From Roseivirga echinicomitans (GTDB lineage Bacteria; Bacteroidota; Bacteroidia; Cytophagales; Cyclobacteriaceae), in the NCBI RefSeq assembly GCF_001592935.1, contig NZ_LRDB01000023.1, forward strand, positions 248,001 through 312,000: DNA of 64,000 nt, written 5' to 3'. The stretch's first letter is position 1, and each line of letters opens with the position of its first letter. Positions 26,398 through 36,260 of this stretch are shown here, one piece after another. The position numbers and the translations under genes were made by a program. The notes under the pieces were generated by a model, which searched no databases, was not told where the DNA came from, and saw only the letters and a program-made list of their open reading frames with translations.

Positions 26398-29300
26398 TTA
26401 ATACTTCTTCTTACTGATTACCCAGTAAGAGAGAGGGACAAAGAACAAAGCGGTGAAAGTACCGATGGTCAAGCCACCTATTACAGTATAAACGAGCGGT
26501 CTTTGAAGGTCGGCACCAATACCGCTTGAAAACACTACTGGTAATAATGCCAAAATGGTCGTAATCGAGGTCATCAATATGGGCTTGAGCCTTATCTGAC
26601 CTGTTTTTGCAATGGCATTCTGCAATACCTGACGCTTGGTATTTGTTGGGTCACTTAATGAAAATTCTTCCCTCAATCTGTTTATGGTATCAATTTTCAG
26701 GATGGCGTCATTCACCATAATTCCCAACATTACGATAATACCAATGGCCGACATTACATTCAAAGTTCCTCCAGCGATCATTAATACTAATAGTGCACCA
26801 GCCACACCAAGCGGTAGTGTTAGAATTACAATTAAAGGTTGAACCAGTGATTCGAACTGAGCTGCTAAAATAAAATAGAGTAGCAATACAGAAATCATTA
26901 AAATGAAAATCAACTGCTGAAGGTTTTCTCTGCCTTGGAAATAAGCGCCATCAAAATCGACAGAGAGACCATATTGAGCAGCCCTTGCAGGCAGTTGCTC
27001 CTGTAGTCTATCAATGGAAGCATCATCAAGGTTCTCCCATTCCAAACTCTGGTAGATTCCGGTCTTATCGGCTGTTACGGACTTGATGTCTTTAATGTAC
27101 TCGAATTTCACAAAGTTGGACAGCGGATACATTTGATTTTCCCTGCCTTCTACCGAAATGCCATTTAGCTTACTTCTGAAATCTTCAGTTCCACGTTGAA
27201 TCCAAATTGGAGTAACCTCTCCAAAACGTCTAATTTCTGTCACTAAATAGCCATCCAATGCTTTTGAGAGTGCATCTTTCATTGCGTTTTCAGAAATACC
27301 GTAAAAAGACAAGGCTTTATTATCGATAACGGCTTCCATAGATTCACCGAATTGAAATCCATTTCCAGCACGTGGTTTTTCATTAACTAGTTCTGCTACA
27401 TCTTTTTCAAGATTGGCAAACATTGCTTCATCAAGGCGTTCACTGCCCGAAAGCTTTTTCCACTTTGCTATAAAAAATTTTTGTTCTGAGCTAAAAATCT
27501 GATCGAAAGCATTCGGAGCATCTTCCACTTGAAAAGAGGCAGTTCTATAAGTGTTCTCTAAAAATGCCGTTAGCTTTTGTTCCAAATCTAACTTTGCATC
27601 CATTGACTCCGACTTAAAATACACTTCTGCACTTTCAATCGAGTTACTCTGCTCAGCCAAAAGAAATTGCTTCAGTCCAATATCTGATTCGCTTGGAGTA
27701 GCTGACGCTGTTTTTTCAAGAAGATCCAACACCCTCCTTTTATTCTCTTCAGCATCCAATGGTTCGTTCCACTGAATGGAAAGCAAAGTCTCTGTTTTTT
27801 CAATCGCAGGCAATCCTTCCTTATGGGCGCCAATGATCATAAAATAGGCAAGAGGTATTAACGCTAATAGCAAAATAAGGCTCAAGGTTTTAAATCGCCA
27901 AACTACTTTAAAAGTCGATTTATATAGTTTCAAAATTCCTTTAAAAATCAAGCTATCCTCCTTAATGGGGCTTTTCAGATTTTCAAAAAACTTACGATAA
28001 AGGAGCGGTAACAACACGAAAGCCACCATAAGGGAAGTACCCAAAATGATAGCTACAGAAAGTGCTTGATCATAAAACAAAGCGCCAGAAAGCCCATTCA
28101 GAAAAACCAACGGCACAAAAACAGCCAAAGTGGTTAATACAGAGCTAATTAGCGGAGTCATTACCTCATTTACCCCTTGAATACAGGCTTCTCTTATGTC
28201 CAAGCCGTCCTTCCTTTTTCGTGTAATGTTGTCAATAACAATAATTGAATTGTCAATCAACATTCCTAAGCCAAGCGCTAAACCACTTAATGAAATGATA
28301 TTAACAGAAAGGCCAAAGGCATAAAAGAACAAAAAGCTTATCAATAGGGAAATGGGAAGTGTAATCCCCATCATAATTGGCATACGTACATTCCCCATGA
28401 AAAGGAAGAGCACCGCAAAGGCAAAGATACCTCCATAAATAAGGCTAGTCTTTAAATTGTTGATTCCAGCGTTAAGCAAAAGAGATTGATCTTGTGTAAG
28501 CTCAAAATCTGTTTGAGGGTAATCTTTTTTAAAATTCTCCACAGCTTCATAGAGTAAGGGAGTCAACTCTGTCATTTTCGCCTTGGCTTGCTTATGCACA
28601 GTGACCACCAAACCTTCCTTCTGATTACTCAAATGATAACCTTGTCTTTTATCAGACTGAAAGCTAACTTCGGCAATATCACTTAGCTTAATTACATCGC
28701 CCTCTCTATTTATGATCGGAAGATTTTCAATCTCAATGATATTATCCAATCGATTGGCTATTCGAACAAAATAACGGTATTGACCATCCTTTACCGAGAG
28801 TCTTCCCAAATCTCGGTTGGCTCCTTGTAAAACTTGATCAATCTGTTGTTCTGAAAGACCAAGTGCTCTTATTTTTTCCAAATCGGGCGTAATGCTTATA
28901 AACTGGCCTTGAAAACCATTAACATCCACAATTGAAACCCCGATAATTTGTTCAATTCTTTTCTTTAAAACCCGATCGGTTAGTTCTGAAGTTTGTGTGT
29001 AATCAATCCCCTCTTTCGGGATCACTTGAATTCTTGCAATAGGAATATCAGAGGTATTAATTCTCACCACTTGCGGTCTATCCATATCGCGTGGTAGGCT
29101 CTCTTGAAGCCTATCTATTTTTTCATTGATCTCAATATAAGCCAAGTCCATTCGGGTACCGAACTCAAATTGCAACTTGAGCATTCCAGTTTCGCTATTG
29201 GCAATACTTTCAACTGACTTTAAGTTATTGAGAGTATTTAAGGAAGTACGGATTGGGTTGAGAATACTATTTTCAATAATACTGGGCGGATTATTGGGGT

Positions 29301-29445
29301 AGTTTACCTTCACAATAATGGCAGGTACCTCAATATTGGGCAATAAGGAAACTGGCAACCTTTGTAAAGCCAAAAAGCTAAAAAACAAGATGCCTATAAA
29401 GCTTAGAAATACCGCGACAGGTCGGTTGATCAAAAATTTAACCAT
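26398..29445 (-). CDS. RND efflux permease (HAE1/AcrB family)
   Basis: 1015 residues with the AcrB layout: TM1 (AVFLSFIGILFFSFLAL), a porter domain, TM2-6 including GLALGLGMLIDNSIIVIDNI (proton-relay region), a cytoplasmic loop, a second porter domain and TM8-12 ending GGLTIGTFTALFFVPLSYW. It is an inner-membrane proton antiporter for drugs, lipids or metals; specificity cannot be read. Three bp separate it from the adaptor gene upstream. No TolC-like outer-membrane factor is encoded nearby. Confidence 0.93.
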   Translation of the reverse strand: MVKFLINRPVAVFLSFIGILFFSFLALQRLPVSLLPNIEVPAIIVKVNYPNNPPSIIENSILNPIRTSLNTLNNLKSVESIANSETGMLKLQFEFGTRMDLAYIEINEKIDRLQESLPRDMDRPQVVRINTSDIPIARIQVIPKEGIDYTQTSELTDRVLKKRIEQIIGVSIVDVNGFQGQFISITPDLEKIRALGLSEQQIDQVLQGANRDLGRLSVKDGQYRYFVRIANRLDNIIEIENLPIINREGDVIKLSDIAEVSFQSDKRQGYHLSNQKEGLVVTVHKQAKAKMTELTPLLYEAVENFKKDYPQTDFELTQDQSLLLNAGINNLKTSLIYGGIFAFAVLFLFMGNVRMPIMMGITLPISLLISFLFFYAFGLSVNIISLSGLALGLGMLIDNSIIVIDNITRKRKDGLDIREACIQGVNEVMTPLISSVLTTLAVFVPLVFLNGLSGALFYDQALSVAIILGTSLMVAFVLLPLLYRKFFENLKSPIKEDSLIFKGILKLYKSTFKVVWRFKTLSLILLLALIPLAYFMIIGAHKEGLPAIEKTETLLSIQWNEPLDAEENKRRVLDLLEKTASATPSESDIGLKQFLLAEQSNSIESAEVYFKSESMDAKLDLEQKLTAFLENTYRTASFQVEDAPNAFDQIFSSEQKFFIAKWKKLSGSERLDEAMFANLEKDVAELVNEKPRAGNGFQFGESMEAVIDNKALSFYGISENAMKDALSKALDGYLVTEIRRFGEVTPIWIQRGTEDFRSKLNGISVEGRENQMYPLSNFVKFEYIKDIKSVTADKTGIYQSLEWENLDDASIDRLQEQLPARAAQYGLSVDFDGAYFQGRENLQQLIFILMISVLLLYFILAAQFESLVQPLIVILTLPLGVAGALLVLMIAGGTLNVMSAIGIIVMLGIMVNDAILKIDTINRLREEFSLSDPTNTKRQVLQNAIAKTGQIRLKPILMTSITTILALLPVVFSSGIGADLQRPLVYTVIGGLTIGTFTALFFVPLSYWVISKKKY

Positions 29446-29448
29446 TGC

Positions 29449-30513
29449 TTACTGGTTAGAATTGGTGAGATCTACTTCGGCAATGCTAACCTTAGCATCG
29501 TGCGCTAATTGAATATTATTGGTAAGTACTACTTGATCGCCTTCTTTAAGACCGTCCAGTACTTCTACATCCGTTCCGTTATCGAGCCCTATCTCTACAT
29601 ACTTCCACTGAGACATGCCATTCACTACAGTAAAGATCACCGACTTTCCTTGCTTAATTACCACCGCTTCTCGTGGCACAATAATATGGCGTGCTTGCGG
29701 AACACGTACAATTGCCTGGGCATTCATACCGGGCAACAATCCTTCCGGTTGACTCAGTTTAAGTTCTATTTGAACCATTCCGGTTTCGTCTACCCTCGGA
29801 TTGATTTCATTTACTGTAGCCATAAATGACTGGTCTCTACGTGCCAATGGAAAAATATCTGCTACAAGACCACGCTTGATAAATCCGAAATCAGTCTCTA
29901 ATATTTTGGCGGTAAGGGTCAGGTTTTTATCATTATAAATAGAGCAAAGCACTTTCCCTGCCGAAACAAGGCTTCCTTCTTTGGATGCCAAGTCAACGAT
30001 TATACCATCAGAAGGAGATTTAATAATGGTGTTATTCAAATTGATTTGAGCTTCGCGAAGCCCTATTCTAGCATCCTTCAAACCCGAGTTTAGCTGGAAA
30101 GAATTACTAACAACTGCAGTAATTTTAGAGCCCCTTTGAATAGAGTCGCTTTGGTAATTGAGGTAAGCCTTATCATAAGCAACTTGAGCTTTTTCTAGCG
30201 CAAATTTTTCTTTATCGTTTTGTAGTTGACCGATGACTTGGCCTTTTTTTACCCTTTGCCCATTTTCAATACTGAGTTCCTGTAAATAGCCACTGGTTTC
30301 AAAAATAATTTCCAGCTCATAGTCCGACTCGATGGTACCCGTAGCACTCACTAAAAATTCGAATGGTCTATATTCCGCAGTGGCTACTTTTACTTCTGTG
30401 GGCTGTACTTGTTTTCTTAATGCTTCTTGGTCAACCTCCTCAACCTCTACCTTCTGGTCCTTACAAGCTAAACACAATAGAAAACACGCAGATATAAAAA
30501 AAAGTCGCTTCAT
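29449..30513 (-). CDS. RND efflux periplasmic adaptor (membrane fusion) lipoprotein
   Basis: 354 residues: a lipoprotein signal (FFISACFLLCLAC), a lipoyl/biotinyl-like half motif (GYLQELSIENGQRVKKGQVIGQL), a short hairpin of coiled coil (residues 110-160), a beta-barrel (ADIFPLARRDQSFMATVNEINP) and a membrane-proximal domain. It connects the RND permease of the same operon to an outer-membrane channel encoded elsewhere. Confidence 0.92.
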   Translation of the reverse strand: MKRLFFISACFLLCLACKDQKVEVEEVDQEALRKQVQPTEVKVATAEYRPFEFLVSATGTIESDYELEIIFETSGYLQELSIENGQRVKKGQVIGQLQNDKEKFALEKAQVAYDKAYLNYQSDSIQRGSKITAVVSNSFQLNSGLKDARIGLREAQINLNNTIIKSPSDGIIVDLASKEGSLVSAGKVLCSIYNDKNLTLTAKILETDFGFIKRGLVADIFPLARRDQSFMATVNEINPRVDETGMVQIELKLSQPEGLLPGMNAQAIVRVPQARHIIVPREAVVIKQGKSVIFTVVNGMSQWKYVEIGLDNGTDVEVLDGLKEGDQVVLTNNIQLAHDAKVSIAEVDLTNSNQ

Positions 30514-30653
30514 AATAGGCCAAAATAATGTTAAAATATGATTTCAAAAAACTAATTCGGTAGTTATTTAATATTAAATTAAAAATTAGTGCTAAATATA
30601 GCTGTCATCTTTTCAATTATTCATTTTAAATAGCTGGTTCTACATTCATGAAT

Positions 30654-31100
30654 TCATTGTCGATATCTAATTCTAGGGCTCCCCAATATCTCCCGATCCT
30701 TATCTATAATATAGCCATTATAGCCCTCAATAGTCTCCCCATTAGCCTGCCTAAAGAGTGACTCCTTATCTACAACCACATCGTATTTATAATCCAACTC
30801 CGTCAACCACTGTTTCACTTTAGTCTCCGAGTCGGCTTCTACATAAATCAGATAACCCATATTCTTCTTAATACAATCCGCCACCGCCAATTCGATTCGG
30901 TAAAGGTTATCCTTTTGCCACTTTCTATAGATATAAGCAACATATGTATTTCTTTTGAGCTCAAAAGGAGACTTTTGGTTTTCAGCTTTAGGTTGAATAG
31001 AAACTACAGGTAGTTCAGGCAGAATTAACTTTCTTGGTCCTGAAGAACAAGAGAAACTCAATGCGGCTAAAAGCAATGGTAAGAGGAGTGATTTTTTCAT
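30654..31100 (-). CDS. small lipoprotein, thioredoxin-fold-like without CXXC
   Basis: 148 residues, lipoprotein signal (LLLAALSFSCSSG). Alternating strands and helices (TYVAYIYRK, YLIYVEADSETKVKQWLTEL, YDVVVDKESLFRQ, YNGYIIDKDREILG) resemble the second half of a redoxin/thioredoxin fold, ending in the position where peroxiredoxins have the product-strand ID-x-x-G motif. No CXXC is present. Its start overlaps the stop of the propeller lipoprotein gene by 1-2 bp, so the two are coupled. A similar partner follows the DUF4221 genes at 57216-57698. Confidence 0.6.
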   Translation of the reverse strand: MKKSLLLPLLLAALSFSCSSGPRKLILPELPVVSIQPKAENQKSPFELKRNTYVAYIYRKWQKDNLYRIELAVADCIKKNMGYLIYVEADSETKVKQWLTELDYKYDVVVDKESLFRQANGETIEGYNGYIIDKDREILGSPRIRYRQ

Positions 31101-32203
31101 CAGAAATCAATTTTAGCGATTACAATTACTGGATTATCATCTGTTTTAATAGCCTCAGTCACCTTTTGATAATTCATTAATGATTCTGGGTACTGCTTGG
31201 CCAAGTTCAATACATCGCCAGCATGGAATAGGAAAAGCAAGCGATCCCCATCAATAAACTGAAAAGCTGGAGCAGTTTCTTCCATACTCTTGATCAGCTT
31301 AGACGCTCCCGTTTTCTTATTTAGCAAAAAATGAAATGCTTTAGGCTTATCTGGATTTTGTTGAAGCAGAATATAGAAATAGGCATAGTTTTTCGATTCA
31401 GAGTATGCCAGAATAAAGGCCGTGCCGTTATTCATAATTCTTTCAAAATTCTCATATGGATCCTCGCTTTCGAAAGCGTTCTCTTTCAAGTTGAAATCCC
31501 CAAAATCGAATTTACGTGTCGGTATTAAGCTGTCCTGCTCAATTTTATACACCTGATTGTTGAATGGCTCAAAATAGAGAGCCCCATTTTCACTTCTCCC
31601 AAAATTATTCACTCCCATAGAGAGCATGTTCCTGTCAACTATGGGATAAAATTCACTCAGCAGTTCTCCTTTAAGGTTTCGACTATGTAGGTTATGCTTA
31701 TTTTCAAAAACGGTATTACTGCCTGTTGAAAATACATAGCCAAAATCCGTCAACTCAAAAGAGGGGTAAGTGCTTTCTTCAAAATCCATGGATTTAATAA
31801 ACTCCCCAGTTTTTGAATAAAAAGAAAGAGATGACCCTTTGCCTTGTGAGAGGATCACCAAACTATCGCCAGATACGACAAAACCTGATGGATTCCTGTA
31901 TTCTGTTGGGCCGTCACCAATTTGGCCAATGGTGTTCAAGAAATTACCAGAACTAGCGAAACGGTGCACTTTACCTTCTTGACCAGAAAAGATGAAATAT
32001 TCACTATCTGCCTTTCTGATCATGTTGAAATCACCTATAACAACCTCATCAGTAGCCAAGGGTATGATTTCGAGTTCAGTACTCGATAAAAAGGCGTTAA
32101 ATTCTTCTGGCTCCAATTCATCGAATAGGATGGTGTTTTCTTCCTTAGCCGAATTACAGGAAACTAAGCACAACAACATTAAGTTAGCCGCCAGTAATCG
32201 CAT
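31100..32203 (-). CDS. six-bladed beta-propeller lipoprotein
   Basis: 367 residues from the ATG at 32203 (six codons into a longer frame), lipoprotein signal (LMLLCLVSCNSA). The family signature near residues 90-105, IGQIGDGPTEYRNPSGF, matches the G-x-GP-x-EY-x-NP motif of Bacteroidota six-bladed propeller lipoproteins (DUF4934/BF3164-like). Such proteins are envelope-located; their role is unknown. The promoter -7 at 32246-32253 leaves a short leader. It is coupled to the thioredoxin-like gene downstream. Confidence 0.78.
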   Translation of the reverse strand: MRLLAANLMLLCLVSCNSAKEENTILFDELEPEEFNAFLSSTELEIIPLATDEVVIGDFNMIRKADSEYFIFSGQEGKVHRFASSGNFLNTIGQIGDGPTEYRNPSGFVVSGDSLVILSQGKGSSLSFYSKTGEFIKSMDFEESTYPSFELTDFGYVFSTGSNTVFENKHNLHSRNLKGELLSEFYPIVDRNMLSMGVNNFGRSENGALYFEPFNNQVYKIEQDSLIPTRKFDFGDFNLKENAFESEDPYENFERIMNNGTAFILAYSESKNYAYFYILLQQNPDKPKAFHFLLNKKTGASKLIKSMEETAPAFQFIDGDRLLFLFHAGDVLNLAKQYPESLMNYQKVTEAIKTDDNPVIVIAKIDF

Positions 32204-32245
32204 TTTTAGATTCAAAATCATGCCAAGCCTAAGGTTGGTTCAAAC

Positions 32246-32253
32246 CAAATATA
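32246..32253 (-). promoter_or_regulatory. -7 box for the propeller lipoprotein operon
   Basis: TATATTTG on the minus strand, with a TTG at 32279-32277 giving a spacing of 23 bp. The transcription start would be near 32240. Confidence 0.5.
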
Positions 32254-32411
32254 ACAGTTAAAACTAAAACATTAATCAATCACCTAATTTTATAGTCGTT
32301 GATAATTGCCTTAATCTAAATTTTATTAAATTTATGATGATTTTTATTTTCATTTCAACCTAATAAAGACTTATTTAAAGTTGAATATCTAAGACCTTAT
32401 TGTTTTTCAAG

Positions 32412-35400
32412 ATGAAGCGACCTTTTCGAATGGTAATAGTATTTGTGGTTTTAGCGATGATCGGTATCGCTTTTATCCCAAAGCTAAACGTGAACTTTAC
32501 CCCGCGCTACACAAAGCCTGCCATTACTATTTCATTTACCCTCCCAGATTCATCACCAGATATAGTAGAACGCTTGGCAACTTCCCCCCTCGAAAATGCC
32601 ATTTCTCAAATTGAAGGCGTAAACAAAGTAACTAGTGTTTCTGGGTATAGCACTGGAAGCATTGAACTGTCCTTCGATAAAGGAGAGGACATGGAGTTCC
32701 GTAAATTCGAGATCAACTCACTAATTCGGAACATATATAAGAAATTACCTGAAACCATGAGTTACCCCATGGTTGAGCAACGTGGTGGTGAAACACAAAA
32801 CCAATCTGAATCCCCTATACTCCTCTATTCGATTAATGGCCCTTATGCTTCTTACAAAATTAAAAAGGATGTAGACGAATACATTCTGAAACCGCTATCT
32901 GCCATCAGTGAAATTAAAAGAACCGAATTAACTGGAGCCAACGAATTGCAAATCACGGTTGATTTTGATCCTCTATTATTAATGAGGTACGGGCTTTCCA
33001 AAAGTGACATTGTAAGTAGTCTGAACCTTTTTCAAGACAGAAATTACCCTGGCATGATCAAGAACCCTGCGGGTCAGCAGTTCTACTTCAGAAGCTCCTC
33101 AGAACTGACAAGTTTAGAAGACTTAGAGCAAGCCGTAATCAGCAATATTGAAGGCAAAGAACTTTATTTAAAGGATATTGCCAAGGTTTATTTAGAAGAG
33201 CAAGAGCCGAGAAGTTACACTCGAATCAATGGTCGTAATGCAATTAACTTACAGATTTATGCACGGGAAGGTGTCAATAAAATTGTATTGGCCAAACAGA
33301 TACGAGACCGAATTGAGGAATTGCAATCCACAGTACAAAGTGATCTAAGCATTTTATTAGAACAAGACGACACAGAGTTCCTTAACAAAGAGATGGACAA
33401 AATCTATCAAAGAACCTCTCTTTCCATAATTATTCTCTTGGTGTTCATCTTCCTAATCAATCGAAATCCGAGGTACTTAGCAACACTTTTTATGGGTATT
33501 GCAGTCAACCTCTGCATAACGGCCATTATCTTATATGCGCTAGATGTTGAGCTTCATATGTACTCCATAGCTGGACTCACGATTTCCTTTGGGTTAATAG
33601 TAGACAATGCCATTGTAATGATGGACCACATGTACCGAAAGAAAAATCGAGGTATTTTTGTAGCGCTTTTAGCCGCCTCACTAACCACCATTATGGCACT
33701 GTTAATGGTGCTGCTTCTACCCGAAGAGGACCGAAGAAACCTTTCTGATTTTTCAATTGTAGTGGCCATCAACTTAGCTGTATCATTACTTATTGCTTTA
33801 TTTTTCACCCCTGCCCTTTACCAGCTTTTGTTTAAAAAAGAAATTCAAAAGAGCAAGTTATTCAGTACCCGCCAACTCCGTAGAAAAGTGAAATGGTTTA
33901 AGGGCTATTCTAAATCTATTGGCTTTGTAGTTCGCTACAGAAAGGCTTTTATCGTTATCGTTATTCTAGGTTTCGGTTTACCCGTGTTTAAAATACCAAT
34001 ACAATGGGAAGGCCAAGAATGGTACAATAAAACGATTGGGAGCGATAAATATCAAGACGATATACGCCCTATTACGGATAAAATTCTGGGTGGAGCAATG
34101 AGAAAATTTGCCACCGAAGTGTATCAAGGCTACTACTACAGAGATGTTAGTCAAACCCAATTAACGGTAAGGGCTACATTACCCATGGGTACAACATTAG
34201 AAGATGCCAATTATGTAATTGGAAAAGTGGAAGAGTTCGTGGATGGAGTCAAGGGTATAGATAAATACATTACTCGTGTAGATAATAGAACGGGTACAGT
34301 ACGAATCACCTTCGAGCCGGAATATGAATTTTCCGCACTACCTTATCAGCTCAAAGGACGCCTACAGGCCAGGTCTGTCGATTTAACTGGGGTGCAGTGG
34401 TCAATAGTAGGAGTAGGTCAGGGATTCAACATTGGTGGAGAAAGAGGTGAATCACAAGAATTTGGCATTAGAATGCGAGGCTATAATTATGATGAATTAA
34501 GCCGACAAGCTGACATTCTAGCTGTAAAACTGGAGAACCACAAAAGGATACAAGAAGTAAAAACCAACGAACAAATTGGATACAATTATTATAGTTTGAA
34601 GGGAAACGAATATGTGCTCTACTTTGATGTGGATCGAATGGCCAAAGCAGGTATAAGCAGAGGAGCCGTTACCAATGTGCTCATCGATTACACTTTACCA
34701 AACTCATCATCAGCATCAGCCAATTTGAACAATGAACGTACTCCTATTTTTGTAAAGGCCATGAATGCCAAAGCCTTTTCTAAATATGATTTAATGGAAG
34801 AAGCTCTTCCCATCGACACCAGTCGTCTGGTAAAAATCAACGACTACGCCACTATGGTTTTTGAAGAATCCGCCAACCAAATTCACAAAGAGGACCGACA
34901 GTATTTAAGACAATTAGGATTCAAATATTTGGGGTCTGGAAAATTTGGGGCCGAATACCGAGATAAGATGATTGAAGAAATGAAACTTATTATGCCTGTA
35001 GGCTACCAAATTGACACCCAAGACCGTTTATTTCGTTTTGACAAACAAACAAAACAGTATGGTTTATTAGGCTATTTAATTATTGGCATTTTTATAATTT
35101 GTGCCATCTTATTTGAAAACCTGAAGCAACCCCTCTTCATCATTATCACCATCCCTATCTCGTTCATTGGGCTTTTTCTCATCTTCTCTTTATTCGATTT
35201 CTCTTTTGATCAGGGAGGTTATGCAGCTTTTGTCATGCTCGGAGGGTTGGTAGTAAATGCAGCAATTTTCATTGTGAATGACCTTAACAACTCTTCATTG
35301 AAAAAGTATAATCGGGCTGTTTTAAGGGCTGTCATAGGTAAAGCACAACCCATTATGCTTACGATACTTTCCACCTGTTTTGGCTTAATTCCGTTTTTAC

Positions 35401-35528
35401 TCGAAGGAGAAAACGAGGCTTTCTGGTTCGCTTTGGCCATTGGCACTATTGGTGGACTAATGTTTTCTACTGTAGCCGTTTTTCTTTGTCTTCCAGTTTT
35501 CCTTACCAAGAAAGTTAAAAGAGCATAA
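32412..35528 (+). CDS. RND-family permease without adaptor gene
   Basis: 1038 residues from the ATG at 32412 (a TTG at 32400 is also in frame). It has the RND layout: TM1 (MVIVFVVLAMIGIAFIP), porter repeats with ERLATSPLENAISQIEGV, TM4 ISFGLIVDNAIVMMDHMYRK, and a C-terminal TM set ending GTIGGLMFSTVAVFLCLPVF. It is clearly more divergent than the permease at 26398-29445. No adaptor or outer-membrane factor is encoded beside it, so it may share components or act in lipid or envelope transport. Confidence 0.88.
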   Translation: MKRPFRMVIVFVVLAMIGIAFIPKLNVNFTPRYTKPAITISFTLPDSSPDIVERLATSPLENAISQIEGVNKVTSVSGYSTGSIELSFDKGEDMEFRKFEINSLIRNIYKKLPETMSYPMVEQRGGETQNQSESPILLYSINGPYASYKIKKDVDEYILKPLSAISEIKRTELTGANELQITVDFDPLLLMRYGLSKSDIVSSLNLFQDRNYPGMIKNPAGQQFYFRSSSELTSLEDLEQAVISNIEGKELYLKDIAKVYLEEQEPRSYTRINGRNAINLQIYAREGVNKIVLAKQIRDRIEELQSTVQSDLSILLEQDDTEFLNKEMDKIYQRTSLSIIILLVFIFLINRNPRYLATLFMGIAVNLCITAIILYALDVELHMYSIAGLTISFGLIVDNAIVMMDHMYRKKNRGIFVALLAASLTTIMALLMVLLLPEEDRRNLSDFSIVVAINLAVSLLIALFFTPALYQLLFKKEIQKSKLFSTRQLRRKVKWFKGYSKSIGFVVRYRKAFIVIVILGFGLPVFKIPIQWEGQEWYNKTIGSDKYQDDIRPITDKILGGAMRKFATEVYQGYYYRDVSQTQLTVRATLPMGTTLEDANYVIGKVEEFVDGVKGIDKYITRVDNRTGTVRITFEPEYEFSALPYQLKGRLQARSVDLTGVQWSIVGVGQGFNIGGERGESQEFGIRMRGYNYDELSRQADILAVKLENHKRIQEVKTNEQIGYNYYSLKGNEYVLYFDVDRMAKAGISRGAVTNVLIDYTLPNSSSASANLNNERTPIFVKAMNAKAFSKYDLMEEALPIDTSRLVKINDYATMVFEESANQIHKEDRQYLRQLGFKYLGSGKFGAEYRDKMIEEMKLIMPVGYQIDTQDRLFRFDKQTKQYGLLGYLIIGIFIICAILFENLKQPLFIIITIPISFIGLFLIFSLFDFSFDQGGYAAFVMLGGLVVNAAIFIVNDLNNSSLKKYNRAVLRAVIGKAQPIMLTILSTCFGLIPFLLEGENEAFWFALAIGTIGGLMFSTVAVFLCLPVFLTKKVKRA

Positions 35529-35552
35529 TGCCTTCTTATTTGTTTCCTTCCA

Positions 35553-35560
35553 ATATATTT
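35553..35560 (+). promoter_or_regulatory. -7 box upstream of FKBP lipoprotein gene
   Basis: TATATTTG matches TANNTTTG. A leader of about 110 nt would follow, containing the hairpin and mini-ORF at 35645-35678. No well-spaced TTG. Confidence 0.45.
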
Positions 35561-35644
35561 GCGTAACCTTTAATTAGGCACTATTCCAACTTCTGGCTAT
35601 AGCAAGGTGTCTAACGAGTTTAGAAAAGATTAATAAAAATAAAC

Positions 35645-35678
35645 AATGCCCCATGAAGGGCATTTGAAAGAAATATGA
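35645..35678 (+). promoter_or_regulatory. leader hairpin and 10-codon upstream ORF
   Basis: AATGCCC (35645-35651) and GGGCATT (35658-35664) form a 7-bp stem with a 6-nt loop. An ATG at 35646 opens a 10-codon frame (MPHEGHLKEI) whose TGA (35676-35678) overlaps the FKBP start codon at 35675-35677. This could couple or attenuate translation. Confidence 0.35.
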
Positions 35679-36202
35679 AAAGAATAAAAATTCTGTTGGG
35701 ATTATTGATGATTGGTGTAACGCTGCAATCTTGTTCAAATGATTTTGAACCTTACGATCCTAATGCACAATTAGCGATTGACATTGAAACAATCGACAGT
35801 TATGTTGCTACCAACAATTTGACCGTAAAAACTCATGAGACAGATATTAGATACATTATTGATGAAGAAGGAAATGGAAAAACAGTTGCACTAGGTGATA
35901 CTGTTTACGTTAATTATGAACTCACACTTTTGGATGGTTCTTTTATAGACACCAACGTAGAGCAAACCGCAGTAGACAACGGCATCTTTAGCGCCAGTAG
36001 AACCTATGAGCGATTTGGTTTTATATCTGGTCGAGGTATGGTGATTTTAGGTTTTGACATCTCTACTCAGATTTTAACAGAAGAAGGAAGTGGCACATTC
36101 CTAATCCCATCAGTATATGGTTACCAAGATTTACAAAAGGATCGAATCCCTGCCAATTCAAATTTGAAGTTTAAAATCACACTGCTGGAAGTGAAAAAAT
36201 AA
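35675..36202 (+). CDS. FKBP-type peptidyl-prolyl isomerase lipoprotein
   Basis: 175 residues with a lipoprotein signal (LLMIGVTLQSC), a linker, then one FKBP domain (residues 60-175: GDTVYVNYELTLLDGSFIDTN, FISGRGMVILGFDIS, FLIPSVYGYQDLQKDRIPANSNLKFKITLLEV). Several active-site residues are conserved, but the GW of the usual V-x-GW motif is replaced by GF. It probably assists folding of exported proteins in the periplasm. A bidirectional terminator follows. Confidence 0.85.
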   Translation: MKRIKILLGLLMIGVTLQSCSNDFEPYDPNAQLAIDIETIDSYVATNNLTVKTHETDIRYIIDEEGNGKTVALGDTVYVNYELTLLDGSFIDTNVEQTAVDNGIFSASRTYERFGFISGRGMVILGFDISTQILTEEGSGTFLIPSVYGYQDLQKDRIPANSNLKFKITLLEVKK

Positions 36203-36208
36203 ATTAAT

Positions 36209-36243
36209 AAAGGCCGATCGTTAATCAATCGGCCTTTATTTTT
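36209..36243. terminator. bidirectional terminator between FKBP gene and M28 peptidase gene
   Basis: Perfect 10-bp stem AAAGGCCGAT / ATCGGCCTTT (36209-36218 / 36228-36237) with a 9-nt loop and T-rich flank (ATTTTTAT). The two genes are convergent and the stem serves both. Confidence 0.85.
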
Positions 36244-36260
36244 ATCACCTAAAAGAACGG

